A stretch of DNA of 17,243 nucleotides from Campylobacteraceae bacterium. GTDB taxonomy: Bacteria > Campylobacterota > Campylobacteria > Campylobacterales > Sulfurovaceae. The notes beneath the pieces were generated by a model. That model was not told the origin of the DNA. It was given only the letters and a program-made list of their open reading frames with translations, and did not search any database. Both the position numbers and the translations under genes were made by a program. Shown here piece after piece: positions 1-7,097 of the stretch (its first letter is position 1; each line of letters starts with the position of its first letter). The stretch lies in assembly GCA_026985495.1 (NCBI GenBank), contig JALSQJ010000037.1, positions 1-17,243 of the forward strand, read 5' to 3'.

Positions 1-1
1 A

Positions 2-346
2 AATACCATTGTTATTACTCAGAGTGATAAAGATGTTTATAGTGCAACAGACTCTGCTATTGAGAGAGCAAAAAAAGCATTAAGAAGACATGCTGATAAA
101 ATTAAAGACCACAAAGTGATGTCTTTTAAAGATTTAGGTGCAGAGGCAGAAGCTGTACTTGACCTAGAACCAGAAGAGGTAGAGTTAGTTCCAATGGATT
201 TAGAGTTGCATAAACCACTAGATTTTGATGAAGCTATCGAAGCACTTAAAGCTGAGAAAAAACGACAATTTATTGTATTTAATGACCATGATGGTTTAAT
301 GAGAGTTATGTATAAAAGAGCTGATGGTAAATTTGGTCTCTATTAA
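2..346 (+). CDS. hpf: Ribosome hibernation promoting factor, long form (3' part)
   Basis: The reading frame is open from the left window edge to a TAA at 344-346 and gives the last 114 residues; the start lies outside the window. The first part (QSDKDVYSATDSAIERAKKALRRH) resembles the end of the RaiA/HPF N-terminal ribosome-binding domain, with its tyrosine and the amphipathic helix that follows. After an acidic linker, the last 45 or so residues match the C-terminal dimerisation domain of long HPF: PLDFDEAIEALK, then FIVFNDHDGLMRVMYKRADGKFGLY. Proteins of this type dimerise 70S ribosomes into inactive 100S particles in stationary phase or starvation. It is convergent with recG, with 33 bases between the two stop codons. 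An internal ATG at 116 is not the real start, because homology continues upstream of it. The family call is firm; only its upstream context is unseen. Confidence 0.92.
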   Translation, partial: NTIVITQSDKDVYSATDSAIERAKKALRRHADKIKDHKVMSFKDLGAEAEAVLDLEPEEVELVPMDLELHKPLDFDEAIEALKAEKKRQFIVFNDHDGLMRVMYKRADGKFGLY

Positions 347-352
347 TAGCTT

Positions 353-408
353 GTAGGGTGTCAATTTATTGCACCTTATTTAATTAGGTGCATTAAAATG
401 CACCCTAC
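353..408. repeat. Nested inverted repeat between hpf and recG
   Basis: The outer arms GTAGGGTG (353-360) and CACCCTAC (401-408) are perfect complements. Inside them, TGCACCT (370-376) pairs with AGGTGCA (386-392). An alternative, more compact hairpin pairs GGTGCATT (387-394) with AATGCACC (397-404). The GTAGGGTGCATT...AATGCACC style resembles short dispersed palindromic repeats seen in many bacterial genomes, but only one copy is in this window, so dispersal is inferred. It lies at the convergent junction and could also act as a terminator or transcript-end stabiliser. No long U-tract follows on either strand. The right half is read through by recG and encodes its last residues. Confidence 0.6.
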
Positions 409-2173
409 GTTTTGCCACTTGCACAATGTGGTCATCTTCAGCCAAATCTAACCACTTAAACTGCATTCCACTTTGGACTGTTCCATCTAAAATATCTCCA
501 GAATTTCTAAACTTTAAATCAAGTTTTGCAATCTCAAATCCACTTGTTGTTTGACAAAAAGAGCTAAGTCTATTGTTTTTTTTATTGTTGGTAAAGAGGT
601 AACACCAACTCTTTAGACCCAATCTACCTACACGACCACGCAGTTGATGAAGTGTTGCCAAACCTAAACGCTCTGCACCAACAATGACAATAAGTGTAAG
701 TCTTGGAAGGGAAATCCCTACCTCTACAACAGTTGTGGCTAAAAGAATGTTGCCTTTATCTCTAAACTCTTGTAATACTTGCTCTTTATTTTTATCTTTT
801 CCATGAGTTATATAGACATTTTTAAACTTTTTCTCCCAAAATCCTCGACCCTCATCTAATGACTGGTAGGGAACCTCTTGGCTCTCTTCAACCAATGGAT
901 AGACAATAAGCACTTGATGTTGTTGAGCTATCTCACTCTCTATATCTTTTAAGAGTCCAGAAAAATCCTCTTTTCCAATAATGCGTGTTGTAATATCTTT
1001 CTCAAATGGAGTTGTGGTAATGAGACTTACATCTATCAGTTCTGACTGCATCATAGCTTGAGTTCTTGGAATAGGAGTAGCAGAGAACTGTAGGTAGTGA
1101 GGTCGTTTTTCACCTTTTGACATTATAGCTTCTAACATAGCTCTCTGTTTGGTTCCAAAACGGTGTTGTTCATCTACCATTACTAAGGGTGCTAAGGGTA
1201 AATCTTCTTTATAGAGTAGGGCATGTGTACCAATAATAAAATCAGCTTCTTTGTAGTTCCCCTCATCTTTACCTTGCATAACTAATGCAATCTTTATATA
1301 GTTAGGTAGATATTTTTGTGCCTCTTCATAGAGTTGAAGTGCCAATAGTGAAGTGGGAGCCATTAAGATAGATTTAGAGGGGTAAGCAATAGTAGCAGAT
1401 AGTAAAATTATCATTGTTTTACCTGAACCAACATCTCCTATAATTAGCCGTTTAGTTGCTCTATCTTCTCTTTTTAAATCCTGTTGCACTTCATAAATAA
1501 CAGAGTGTTGCTCTTTAGTAAGTTGAAAGGGTAGCTCTTTTATAAAGGGGTCTATCTTACCTTTTAGTACTTTAAGTGCAGGAAAATCTTCGCGTTTTCC
1601 TTTGAGCTTCTTCATGTGATTAAAAGCCTCTACAAACTTTAAAACCTCTTGGTCATAACCCTCTATGTCAGCTAAACTTTTTGGATAATGTAAGCCTAAA
1701 AGTGTTTTTACTTCTAAATCATTTAACCCCTCTTCAAAAAGAGTCTCTCTATTAATGTAATACTTTATGAGTGAACGTATGCTACTCTCTTTGAGTATAG
1801 TACTATATTTAGGGGTAATATTACCAATCTGTTTAAGTGATTTTGGTTGGTTCATCTGTAGATAGCCTCTATACTCTTCAACTTTTCCTTGAATGTAGTG
1901 TTGTGAACCAATGGTAAAAAGTTGACGATGATATGGAGTAACTCTAAAGAGCATTGAGTTTAACTCTTTTTGAAATCTAGGCAGGTAAAAAGTAATACGT
2001 AGTTTTCCATTAATATTTGAGATATCTTTTACTATAGCTTCAAGAGTCTCTATTGAGCCTAAAGTAATTTTTGTGGAGAGAGTTGTATTGTTATATGAAG
2101 TTGGAATAATTAGAGCCAAGTCAAGAAGAGAGACAATTTTTAACTTTTGAAACAGTGCTTTGGCTTCTTTCAT
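380..2173 (-). CDS. recG: ATP-dependent DNA helicase RecG
   Basis: A 597-residue superfamily 2 helicase that remodels stalled replication forks and branch-migrates Holliday junctions. Visible motifs: Walker A GDVGSGKT (246-253), motif II DEQH (334-337), motif III SATPIPRT (364-371), motif V TTVVEVGISLP (480-490), motif VI QLRGRVGR (510-517). The C-terminal FRNSGDILDGTVQSG (555-569) corresponds to the TRG-type translocation motif. The N-terminal 200 residues hold a reduced wedge (OB-fold) region; the protein is about 95 residues shorter than E. coli RecG, a short form I associate with Campylobacterota. The start at 2173 has a weak AGAGA ribosome site and a TATAAT element 21-26 bases upstream. 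The last nine residues (RRVHFNAPN) are encoded by the palindromic repeat at the 3' end, so the native C-terminus may have been replaced or extended. Family assignment is very secure. Confidence 0.96.
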   Translation of the reverse strand: MKEAKALFQKLKIVSLLDLALIIPTSYNNTTLSTKITLGSIETLEAIVKDISNINGKLRITFYLPRFQKELNSMLFRVTPYHRQLFTIGSQHYIQGKVEEYRGYLQMNQPKSLKQIGNITPKYSTILKESSIRSLIKYYINRETLFEEGLNDLEVKTLLGLHYPKSLADIEGYDQEVLKFVEAFNHMKKLKGKREDFPALKVLKGKIDPFIKELPFQLTKEQHSVIYEVQQDLKREDRATKRLIIGDVGSGKTMIILLSATIAYPSKSILMAPTSLLALQLYEEAQKYLPNYIKIALVMQGKDEGNYKEADFIIGTHALLYKEDLPLAPLVMVDEQHRFGTKQRAMLEAIMSKGEKRPHYLQFSATPIPRTQAMMQSELIDVSLITTTPFEKDITTRIIGKEDFSGLLKDIESEIAQQHQVLIVYPLVEESQEVPYQSLDEGRGFWEKKFKNVYITHGKDKNKEQVLQEFRDKGNILLATTVVEVGISLPRLTLIVIVGAERLGLATLHQLRGRVGRLGLKSWCYLFTNNKKNNRLSSFCQTTSGFEIAKLDLKFRNSGDILDGTVQSGMQFKWLDLAEDDHIVQVAKRRVHFNAPN

Positions 2174-2193
2174 GCAAATCTCTTTTTTAATAG

Positions 2194-2199
2194 ATTATA
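2194..2199 (-). promoter_or_regulatory. Probable -10 element of recG
   Basis: On the minus strand a perfect TATAAT (2199 to 2194) follows a T-rich tract (TTTTTTCAG), the usual look of a Campylobacterota sigma-70 promoter without a -35 box. Transcription would begin near 2187, leaving a leader of about 14 bases before the recG ATG. Pattern-based call only. Confidence 0.5.
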
Positions 2200-2313
2200 C
2201 TGAAAAAAGAGTTAAAACTATTAAAATATGTCAAATTGTCATTAAAATAGCTCTATAAATGTGATTAAAAATATTACTATATAAGAGTTTTAAATCATTG
2301 TTTCTTGGGGTTT

Positions 2314-2345
2314 GTAGTTATTTGTAACTGCTTTTACTCTTTTTA
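2314..2345 (+). terminator. Orphan terminator-like hairpin upstream of the EAL gene
   Basis: GTAGTTA (2314-2320) pairs with TAACTGC (2325-2331), including one G-U pair, around a four-base loop TTTG. A T-rich run (TTTTACTCTTTTT) follows. No gene on the plus strand precedes it, because recG runs the other way, so it would end either a short transcript or antisense transcription, or lie in a long leader of the EAL gene. The stem is short and AT-rich, so it may be chance. The remainder of 2174-2435 is very AT-rich and shows nothing beyond the promoters listed. Confidence 0.3.
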
Positions 2346-2382
2346 ATTTATTTTAATTAAATTGATAAATAAATCTAATTAT

Positions 2383-2411
2383 TTGACTAAAATAAACAAT
2401 TAAATTATATA
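2383..2411 (+). promoter_or_regulatory. Candidate sigma-70 promoter of the EAL gene
   Basis: TTGACT (2383-2388) is separated by exactly 17 bases from TATATA (2406-2411). Transcription would start near 2418, just ahead of a GGGAAAGGG ribosome site and the TTG start at 2436. The surrounding sequence is highly AT-rich, so chance matches to the -10 are likely; the -35 match with optimal spacing raises the odds. Confidence 0.4.
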
Positions 2412-2435
2412 TATCTTTAAAGGGAAAGGGAATCA

Positions 2436-3674
2436 TTGAGTTTTCATAAAATTACAATTAACGATTTTTTAGAATATGGGGAAAATAGAGTTATTGATTA
2501 TGTTGAATCTATAAAAAGCTCTTATATTGTTTTAATTAAAATAGATGAATTTAAATATCTTAACTTTTCAATGAAGAGTAAAATTAGTAAAAAACTTCAA
2601 AAACGGTTTGCTAAAAAACTGTTTCAATATATGCCTAAACATTGTGGTTTTGAAAAAATTTATCTTTTAGAACGGGGTGAATTTATTTTTGTTAAACCTT
2701 ACGATAGAAAAAAGAGTGAAGAGGAGTTTATTCGTTACATTAAAGAGTTTCAATTAAACATTAATAGTGCAAAAATTAAAATTGGATTGGTTGATTATAC
2801 TCTCTCTATTGTTATCTCTTTAGCCTATGGTGAAAATGCATTAGAGAGTGTTAAGGTGGGTATGCGTAAATTAAAGGAGACAAAAGATGAGTTTATTTTT
2901 GCTAATTCACTTCTTGAAGAGGAGAAAAAATTTGCTGTTCAAAAGTTAGAAACATTTAAAATGATACGTTTAGCAATTAATAATTATAGGATTGTCTCCT
3001 ATTTTCAACCTATTGTAAATAATCATACACAATCAATAGAGAAATATGAGTCGTTGGTTAGACTTATTGATAAAAACAGTAAAATAGTCTCTCCCTATTT
3101 CTTTTTAGAGACAGCAAAAGAGGGTAAGTATTATCAGGAGATAACTTCTATTGTACTTCATAACTCTTTTCGAGCACTTTTTGAAACCGATATGGGGATT
3201 TCAATTAATCTCTCAACTCTTGATATGGAAGATAAGAGAATTCAAGAGACTTTTTTTATTCTTCTTGAAAAGTATAGAACTGAAACCCATAGAATTACAG
3301 TTGAGATTATTGAAGATGAGAAAGTTAGAAAGCTTGATAAGGTTAAAAAATTTATAAATACTATTAAAGAGAGAGGGGTAAAGATAGCTATAGATGATTT
3401 TGGTGATGGTTTTTCAAATTTTTCTAGAGTTTTAGACTATAATCCAGATTATATTAAAATAGATGGCTCATTGATTAAAAATATTGAAACCAATAAAATC
3501 TCACAGAGTATGGTTGATACTATTGTCTATTTTTGTAAAAAACAGAAGATTAAAACCATTGCTGAGTTTGTAGAGAATGAAACTATTTATAATATTATCT
3601 GCAAACTAGGAGTAGATTATTCACAAGGGTATTATTTTGGAAAACCAGAAATTTTGAAAAGAGAGCTTATTTAA
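2436..3674 (+). CDS. Degenerate GGDEF / intact EAL protein (c-di-GMP phosphodiesterase)
   Basis: This 412-residue cytosolic protein has no membrane segment. Residues about 25-160 look like a decayed diguanylate cyclase domain: LIKIDEFKYLN fits the metal-binding strand, and ERGEF (79-83) stands where GGDEF should be. Residues about 175-412 form an EAL domain with the catalytic set apparently complete: E205 in ESLVR, N258 in SINLS, E290, D320-D321 in DDFGDGFSN, K341 in KIDGSLI, E377 in AEFVEN, and QGYYFGKP near the end. The expected role is hydrolysis of cyclic di-GMP to pGpG, perhaps tuned by the inactive cyclase domain; what stimulus it senses is not visible. The start is TTG, chosen because a strong GGGAAAGGG ribosome site sits just upstream and the next methionine is 45 residues in. 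It is monocistronic and convergent with the lipoprotein gene, with a five-base gap. Confidence 0.9.
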   Translation: MSFHKITINDFLEYGENRVIDYVESIKSSYIVLIKIDEFKYLNFSMKSKISKKLQKRFAKKLFQYMPKHCGFEKIYLLERGEFIFVKPYDRKKSEEEFIRYIKEFQLNINSAKIKIGLVDYTLSIVISLAYGENALESVKVGMRKLKETKDEFIFANSLLEEEKKFAVQKLETFKMIRLAINNYRIVSYFQPIVNNHTQSIEKYESLVRLIDKNSKIVSPYFFLETAKEGKYYQEITSIVLHNSFRALFETDMGISINLSTLDMEDKRIQETFFILLEKYRTETHRITVEIIEDEKVRKLDKVKKFINTIKERGVKIAIDDFGDGFSNFSRVLDYNPDYIKIDGSLIKNIETNKISQSMVDTIVYFCKKQKIKTIAEFVENETIYNIICKLGVDYSQGYYFGKPEILKRELI

Positions 3675-3681
3675 CTCTCTT
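3659..3681. terminator. Hairpin spanning the stop codons of two convergent genes
   Basis: AAGAGAG (3659-3665) and CTCTCTT (3675-3681) form a perfect seven-base-pair stem with a nine-base loop. It covers the EAL stop (3672-3674) and most of the opposing lipoprotein stop (3680-3682). On the minus strand the stem is followed by a short T-run (TTTTC counting the stem end); on the plus strand there is no U-tract. Either a weak terminator for leftward transcription or a 3'-end stabiliser for both messages. Confidence 0.4.
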
Positions 3682-4294
3682 ACAGTAATGATTGAATATA
3701 CTCTTCCATCTCTTTTTTATTGGCTTCTCCTTTATAAAAATATTCACTTACTCCATCTTTTATAAGTATTTTATAAGGTAGAACCCCATACCACTCATAT
3801 TTATCTCGAATAGAGGAGAGTAAATCGGTTGCATCAGCTCCTTCAATAATAGGGTAGGTCATGTTAAATCTATGGATTAATTCACTTGTTTTTTGTGGAC
3901 TCATTGGTTCTTGTGCTTGAATTGCAATAATTTGTATCTCGTTTTTATATTTATTTTTAATATAATTTATAAAAGGCATCTCTCCTAAACAAAAGTGACA
4001 TGTCTTTCCAAAAATTTCCAAAAGAACAATTTTCCCTCTATATTGAGGGAAGATAAAACCATTGCTTCTCTCTCCAATAATTACCTTTGAGCCTTGAACA
4101 GTAGGAAGTGTATGATAGATAATATTTTGAGAATCTGTTTGGCTAGGTGGTAGTAGCTCTCTTGGTTGTTGTGTTATAGGGGGTGAAGAGTTTGTATGGG
4201 TCTGTTGGGGTATTATTTGTGTTGTTTTTGGAACACACCCAGCATAAATTAATGGTAGAATCGACAACGAAAAGAGTTGTAGTTTTTTGTTCAT
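3680..4294 (-). CDS. Thioredoxin-fold lipoprotein (TlpA/ResA-like)
   Basis: This 204-residue protein begins with a lipoprotein signal peptide; a lipobox-like YAGC ends at C20, so it should be lipid-anchored on the periplasmic side. Residues 23-60 are a low-complexity linker rich in Pro, Gln, Thr and Ser. The thioredoxin-like domain follows: GKIVLLEIFGKTCHFC with the active-site pair C99-x-x-C102, a central helix, and the cis-proline site in GVLPYKILI (P173). TlpA/ResA proteins act as periplasmic thiol-disulfide reductases, for instance reducing apocytochrome c cysteines, but the substrate cannot be told here and no cytochrome maturation gene is adjacent. The start at 4294 has an AAGGA ribosome site seven bases upstream. 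It is divergent from the DAHP synthase gene with promoters nearly touching. Confidence 0.85.
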   Translation of the reverse strand: MNKKLQLFSLSILPLIYAGCVPKTTQIIPQQTHTNSSPPITQQPRELLPPSQTDSQNIIYHTLPTVQGSKVIIGERSNGFIFPQYRGKIVLLEIFGKTCHFCLGEMPFINYIKNKYKNEIQIIAIQAQEPMSPQKTSELIHRFNMTYPIIEGADATDLLSSIRDKYEWYGVLPYKILIKDGVSEYFYKGEANKKEMEEYIQSLL

Positions 4295-4322
4295 GAAATA
4301 TCCTTTTTTAAATTTCGCTTAT

Positions 4323-4328
4323 ATTATA
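4323..4328 (-). promoter_or_regulatory. Probable -10 element of the thioredoxin lipoprotein gene
   Basis: On the minus strand AAAAAAAGATATAAT places a consensus TATAAT at 4328 to 4323, predicting a start near 4316 and a leader of about 22 bases containing the AAGGA ribosome site. It lies back-to-back with the promoter of the DAHP synthase gene, only 11 bases apart. Confidence 0.55.
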
Positions 4329-4336
4329 TCTTTTTT

Positions 4337-4345
4337 TGGTATAAT
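4337..4345 (+). promoter_or_regulatory. Extended -10 promoter of the DAHP synthase gene
   Basis: TGGTATAAT (4337-4345) is a perfect extended -10 (TGnTATAAT) preceded by a T-tract, as in Campylobacterota housekeeping promoters. Transcription should start near 4352, followed by AAGGA (4362-4366) and the ATG at 4375. No -35 box is evident. Confidence 0.65.
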
Positions 4346-4374
4346 CTCCCAATTAATTTTTAAGGATAAAAGAG

Positions 4375-5721
4375 ATGAACTGGACACCAAGCTCTTGGAG
4401 AGAGTTTCCAATTAAGCAACAACCAATATATAATGATAAAGAGGCACTTAAACGTGTTGAAGAGGAGCTTAGTTCATACCCACCACTTATTTTTGCAGGA
4501 GAGGCACGTACTCTAAAAGAGAAGTTAGCAAAAGTAGGTAGAGGAGAAGCTTTTTTACTTCAAGGTGGAGATTGTGCAGAGAGTTTTGCAGATTTTAATA
4601 CCCCAAATATTAAAAACTTTTTTAAACTTATGTTACAAATGAACATGGTTATGATGTACTCTACAGGAAAACCAGTGGTTAAAGTAGGTCGAATTGCAGG
4701 TCAGTTTGCGAAACCAAGAAGTTCCGATTTTGAAGAGGTTAATGGAGTTAAACTGCCATCATATCGTGGAGATATTATTAACAGTGTTGAGTTTACAGAA
4801 GAGGCAAGAGTTCCTAACCCTTACAATATGATACGTGCCTATAATCAATCAGCAGCAACACAAAATCTTTTAAGAGCCTTTTCAAGAGGTGGTTTTGCCG
4901 ATTTAAATAAGGTGCATCAGTGGAATTTAGATTTTATTCAAGATAATGAATTGGGTAAAAAATATCAGGAACTTAGCCATAAAATAGATAATGCTGTTAA
5001 ATTTATGTCTGCTTGTGGTTTAAATAGTACAGAAGTACCACAACTTCATCAAACAACCATTTTTACTTCACATGAAGCACTACTTCTAAACTATGAAGAG
5101 GCATTAACTAAACCAGATTCTGAAGTAGATAATAAATTTTATGATTGTTCAGCACACATGTTATGGATAGGAGATAGAACTAGAGATTTAACTGAGGCAC
5201 ATATTGAGTATTTTAGAGGTATCTCTAATCCAATTGGGTGTAAAGTTGGTCCAACAATGCAAGAAGATGAGCTTATTGAGCTTATTGATGCACTAAATCC
5301 AAACAATGAAGAGGGAAGACTTAATCTTATTGTACGTATGGGTGCAGATAAAATTCAAGAGTTTTTCCCTAAACTTCTTAAACGGGTACGAGATGAAGGT
5401 AGAAATGTAGTTTGGTCATGTGACCCAATGCATGGAAATGTAGAGAAGAGTTCAACAGGGTATAAAACTAGAGATTTTGAAAATATTCTTTCAGAAGTAG
5501 AACAATTTTTTACTATTCATAAAGAGATGGGAACTGTTGCAGGGGGGATTCACCTTGAGATGACAGGAAATGATGTTACAGAGTGTACAGGTTCAGCCTC
5601 TTGTGCCATTACAGCTGATGATTTATCTAGCCGATACCATACACAGTGTGACCCAAGACTTAATGCATCTCAGGCTTTAGAACTCTCATTTATGATTGGT
5701 GAGATGATAAATAATCAATAG
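4375..5721 (+). CDS. aroG: Class II 3-deoxy-7-phosphoheptulonate (DAHP) synthase
   Basis: This 448-residue enzyme condenses phosphoenolpyruvate with erythrose 4-phosphate, the first step of the shikimate pathway to aromatic amino acids. The opening [12 protein letters not shown] is the hallmark of class II (plant-type) enzymes. Aligning by eye with Mycobacterium tuberculosis AroG, the metal ligands are C67 (GGDCAES), H353 (DPMHGN), E395 (GIHLEMTG) and D426 (CDPRLN). The phosphoenolpyruvate-binding residues are R106, R268, K290 and R321. The length is near that of the plain class II core, with no obvious extra regulatory domain or fused chorismate mutase. It has its own extended -10 promoter and an intrinsic terminator, so it appears monocistronic. 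The symbol is by analogy with the mycobacterial class II enzyme; other annotations use aroF or other names. Confidence 0.96.
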   Translation: MNWTPSSWREFPIKQQPIYNDKEALKRVEEELSSYPPLIFAGEARTLKEKLAKVGRGEAFLLQGGDCAESFADFNTPNIKNFFKLMLQMNMVMMYSTGKPVVKVGRIAGQFAKPRSSDFEEVNGVKLPSYRGDIINSVEFTEEARVPNPYNMIRAYNQSAATQNLLRAFSRGGFADLNKVHQWNLDFIQDNELGKKYQELSHKIDNAVKFMSACGLNSTEVPQLHQTTIFTSHEALLLNYEEALTKPDSEVDNKFYDCSAHMLWIGDRTRDLTEAHIEYFRGISNPIGCKVGPTMQEDELIELIDALNPNNEEGRLNLIVRMGADKIQEFFPKLLKRVRDEGRNVVWSCDPMHGNVEKSSTGYKTRDFENILSEVEQFFTIHKEMGTVAGGIHLEMTGNDVTECTGSASCAITADDLSSRYHTQCDPRLNASQALELSFMIGEMINNQ

Positions 5722-5724
5722 TTT

Positions 5725-5749
5725 TGTAGTCTTTTGACTACATTTTTTT
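5725..5749 (+). terminator. Intrinsic terminator of the DAHP synthase gene
   Basis: TGTAGTC (5725-5731) pairs perfectly with GACTACA (5736-5742) around a TTTT loop, followed immediately by seven T residues (5743-5749). This is a canonical rho-independent terminator for rightward transcription. Its right arm overlaps the stop and last codons of the convergent symporter gene; read leftward it lacks a U-tract, so it is one-directional. Confidence 0.8.
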
Positions 5750-6940
5750 CTTTGTTAAAACATCTACAATTTTTGTAACTACTAAGTCTGAAGTTACATT
5801 AAGTGATGTTCTAGCCATATCTAAAATTCTATCTACAGCTACAATAATTGCTAAATACTCCACAGGTAATCCTACTTGATTTAAAATAACTACCATCATT
5901 ACTAATGATGCAGAGGGGAGAGCTGCTACACCTACACTTAGAGCAACAACAGTAACACCTAAAAGAAGTTGGTCTCCAAGTGTCATGGTTAAACCTGCTA
6001 AATTTGCAATGTATAGCACAGCAATGGTTAAGTAGGCAGCTGTTCCGTCCATTGAGACAGTTGCTCCAAGAGGTAGGACAAATCCTGCACTATCTCTACT
6101 AACACCACCCTTTTCTTGAACCACACGAAGACTTACAGGAAGAGTTGCAGCAGAAGAGGCTGTTGAGAAAGCCATAATAGAGGACTCTTTTACAGCATTA
6201 AGGTAGTGGTAGGGGTTGATTTTTGCAAAAAATGTCAATAGTAGTGGTAGAGTAACTATACCATGTAAAATAATAACGCCTAAAACTACCAATATATACT
6301 GCCATAGTCCTAAAATAACATCTATCCCTTGTTTAGCAATAATGTATGAGATTAGTGAAAAGACCCCAATAGGTGTAAGGTTAATAACCCATTTAGCAAT
6401 ATGAAACATCGCCTCATTAATAGAGGTAAATAGGTCAAAGAGTAGCTCTTGATGTCTCTGTTCTAGTTTAAAAGAGGCAAGAGCTAAGAAGATAGCAAAA
6501 ACAATCACCTGCATCATATATCCACTTGCAAGAGCATTAAAAGGGTTTGTAGGGATAAAGCTTATAATCATATCGTGAAAAGAGAATGGTTTAATCTCAC
6601 TCGCTTTTGCATACTCTAACCCTGCTGAACTTATAGGCTCACCAATTGGAAAAATATTCATAACCAAGATAGCTAAAAATACAGATAGAGCAGTAGTTAA
6701 TAGATATAGACCAATAGTTTTAAGTCCAATATCTTTTAGTTTTTCTGCTGAATCTAACCCTGTAAGTGCTGTATATATAGAGGCAAATACTAAAGGTACA
6801 ACCAACATCTTTAGGAGATTAACAAAAATATCTCCAATTAGCTTCTGCTCTAGGGCGATATCTGGGGCAATGATTCCAAAGGAAATTCCAAGAAGAATTC
6901 CTAAAAAAACTTGAACATTTAATGATTTTAAATAGTGCAT
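5738..6940 (-). CDS. Dicarboxylate/amino acid:cation symporter (DAACS family)
   Basis: This 400-residue, strongly hydrophobic membrane protein belongs to the glutamate/dicarboxylate transporter family (GltPh, GltP, DctA), which imports acidic amino acids or C4-dicarboxylates with sodium or protons by an elevator mechanism. Landmarks: the serine-rich re-entrant loop HP1 (AFSTASSAATLPVSL, 257-271), SMDGT at 296-300 in the place of the sodium-site NMDGT motif, HP2 around ALPSASLV (340-347), and the last-helix cluster D370, D374, R377, T378, N381. The arginine at 377 matches the substrate-carboxylate arginine of acidic-substrate members. The exact substrate cannot be read. A GGAAG ribosome site precedes the ATG at 6940. 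The gene stands alone, convergent with the DAHP synthase gene and divergent from the L,D-transpeptidase-like gene. It is slightly shorter than most relatives. Confidence 0.9.
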   Translation of the reverse strand: MHYLKSLNVQVFLGILLGISFGIIAPDIALEQKLIGDIFVNLLKMLVVPLVFASIYTALTGLDSAEKLKDIGLKTIGLYLLTTALSVFLAILVMNIFPIGEPISSAGLEYAKASEIKPFSFHDMIISFIPTNPFNALASGYMMQVIVFAIFLALASFKLEQRHQELLFDLFTSINEAMFHIAKWVINLTPIGVFSLISYIIAKQGIDVILGLWQYILVVLGVIILHGIVTLPLLLTFFAKINPYHYLNAVKESSIMAFSTASSAATLPVSLRVVQEKGGVSRDSAGFVLPLGATVSMDGTAAYLTIAVLYIANLAGLTMTLGDQLLLGVTVVALSVGVAALPSASLVMMVVILNQVGLPVEYLAIIVAVDRILDMARTSLNVTSDLVVTKIVDVLTKKKM

Positions 6941-7097
6941 ATAGCTTCCTTTTTTGAATAAGTGAATAGTAACATAATCTTTGTAGTAGTAGATTAGTTT
7001 TTTAAACTAGTTTATAGAATAAATAGATTAGAATTCGATATATTAATTAAATATTAAAAAATAAATATAATAATAAAATTTAAAATAAAGAAAAATA

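Noticed and set aside
116..346. A separate 76-residue protein starting at ATG 116
   Set aside because: The frame is open to the window edge and upstream residues match the HPF N-terminal domain, so this ATG is internal.
3151..3357. 68-residue frame inside the EAL gene
   Set aside because: Overlaps the well-supported EAL coding frame, has low-complexity composition and no ribosome site.
6216..6404. Antisense frame within the symporter gene
   Set aside because: Shadow of a conserved membrane-protein gene on the other strand; no start signals.
7003..7014. Perfect 12-base palindrome TAAACTAGTTTA between divergent genes, possible operator
   Set aside because: AT-rich and single; palindromes of this kind are expected by chance here and no regulator is nearby.
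7020..7041. Sigma-28-like TAAA and CGATAT upstream of the transpeptidase-like gene
   Set aside because: The spacing (12 bases) is too short for a sigma-28 promoter.
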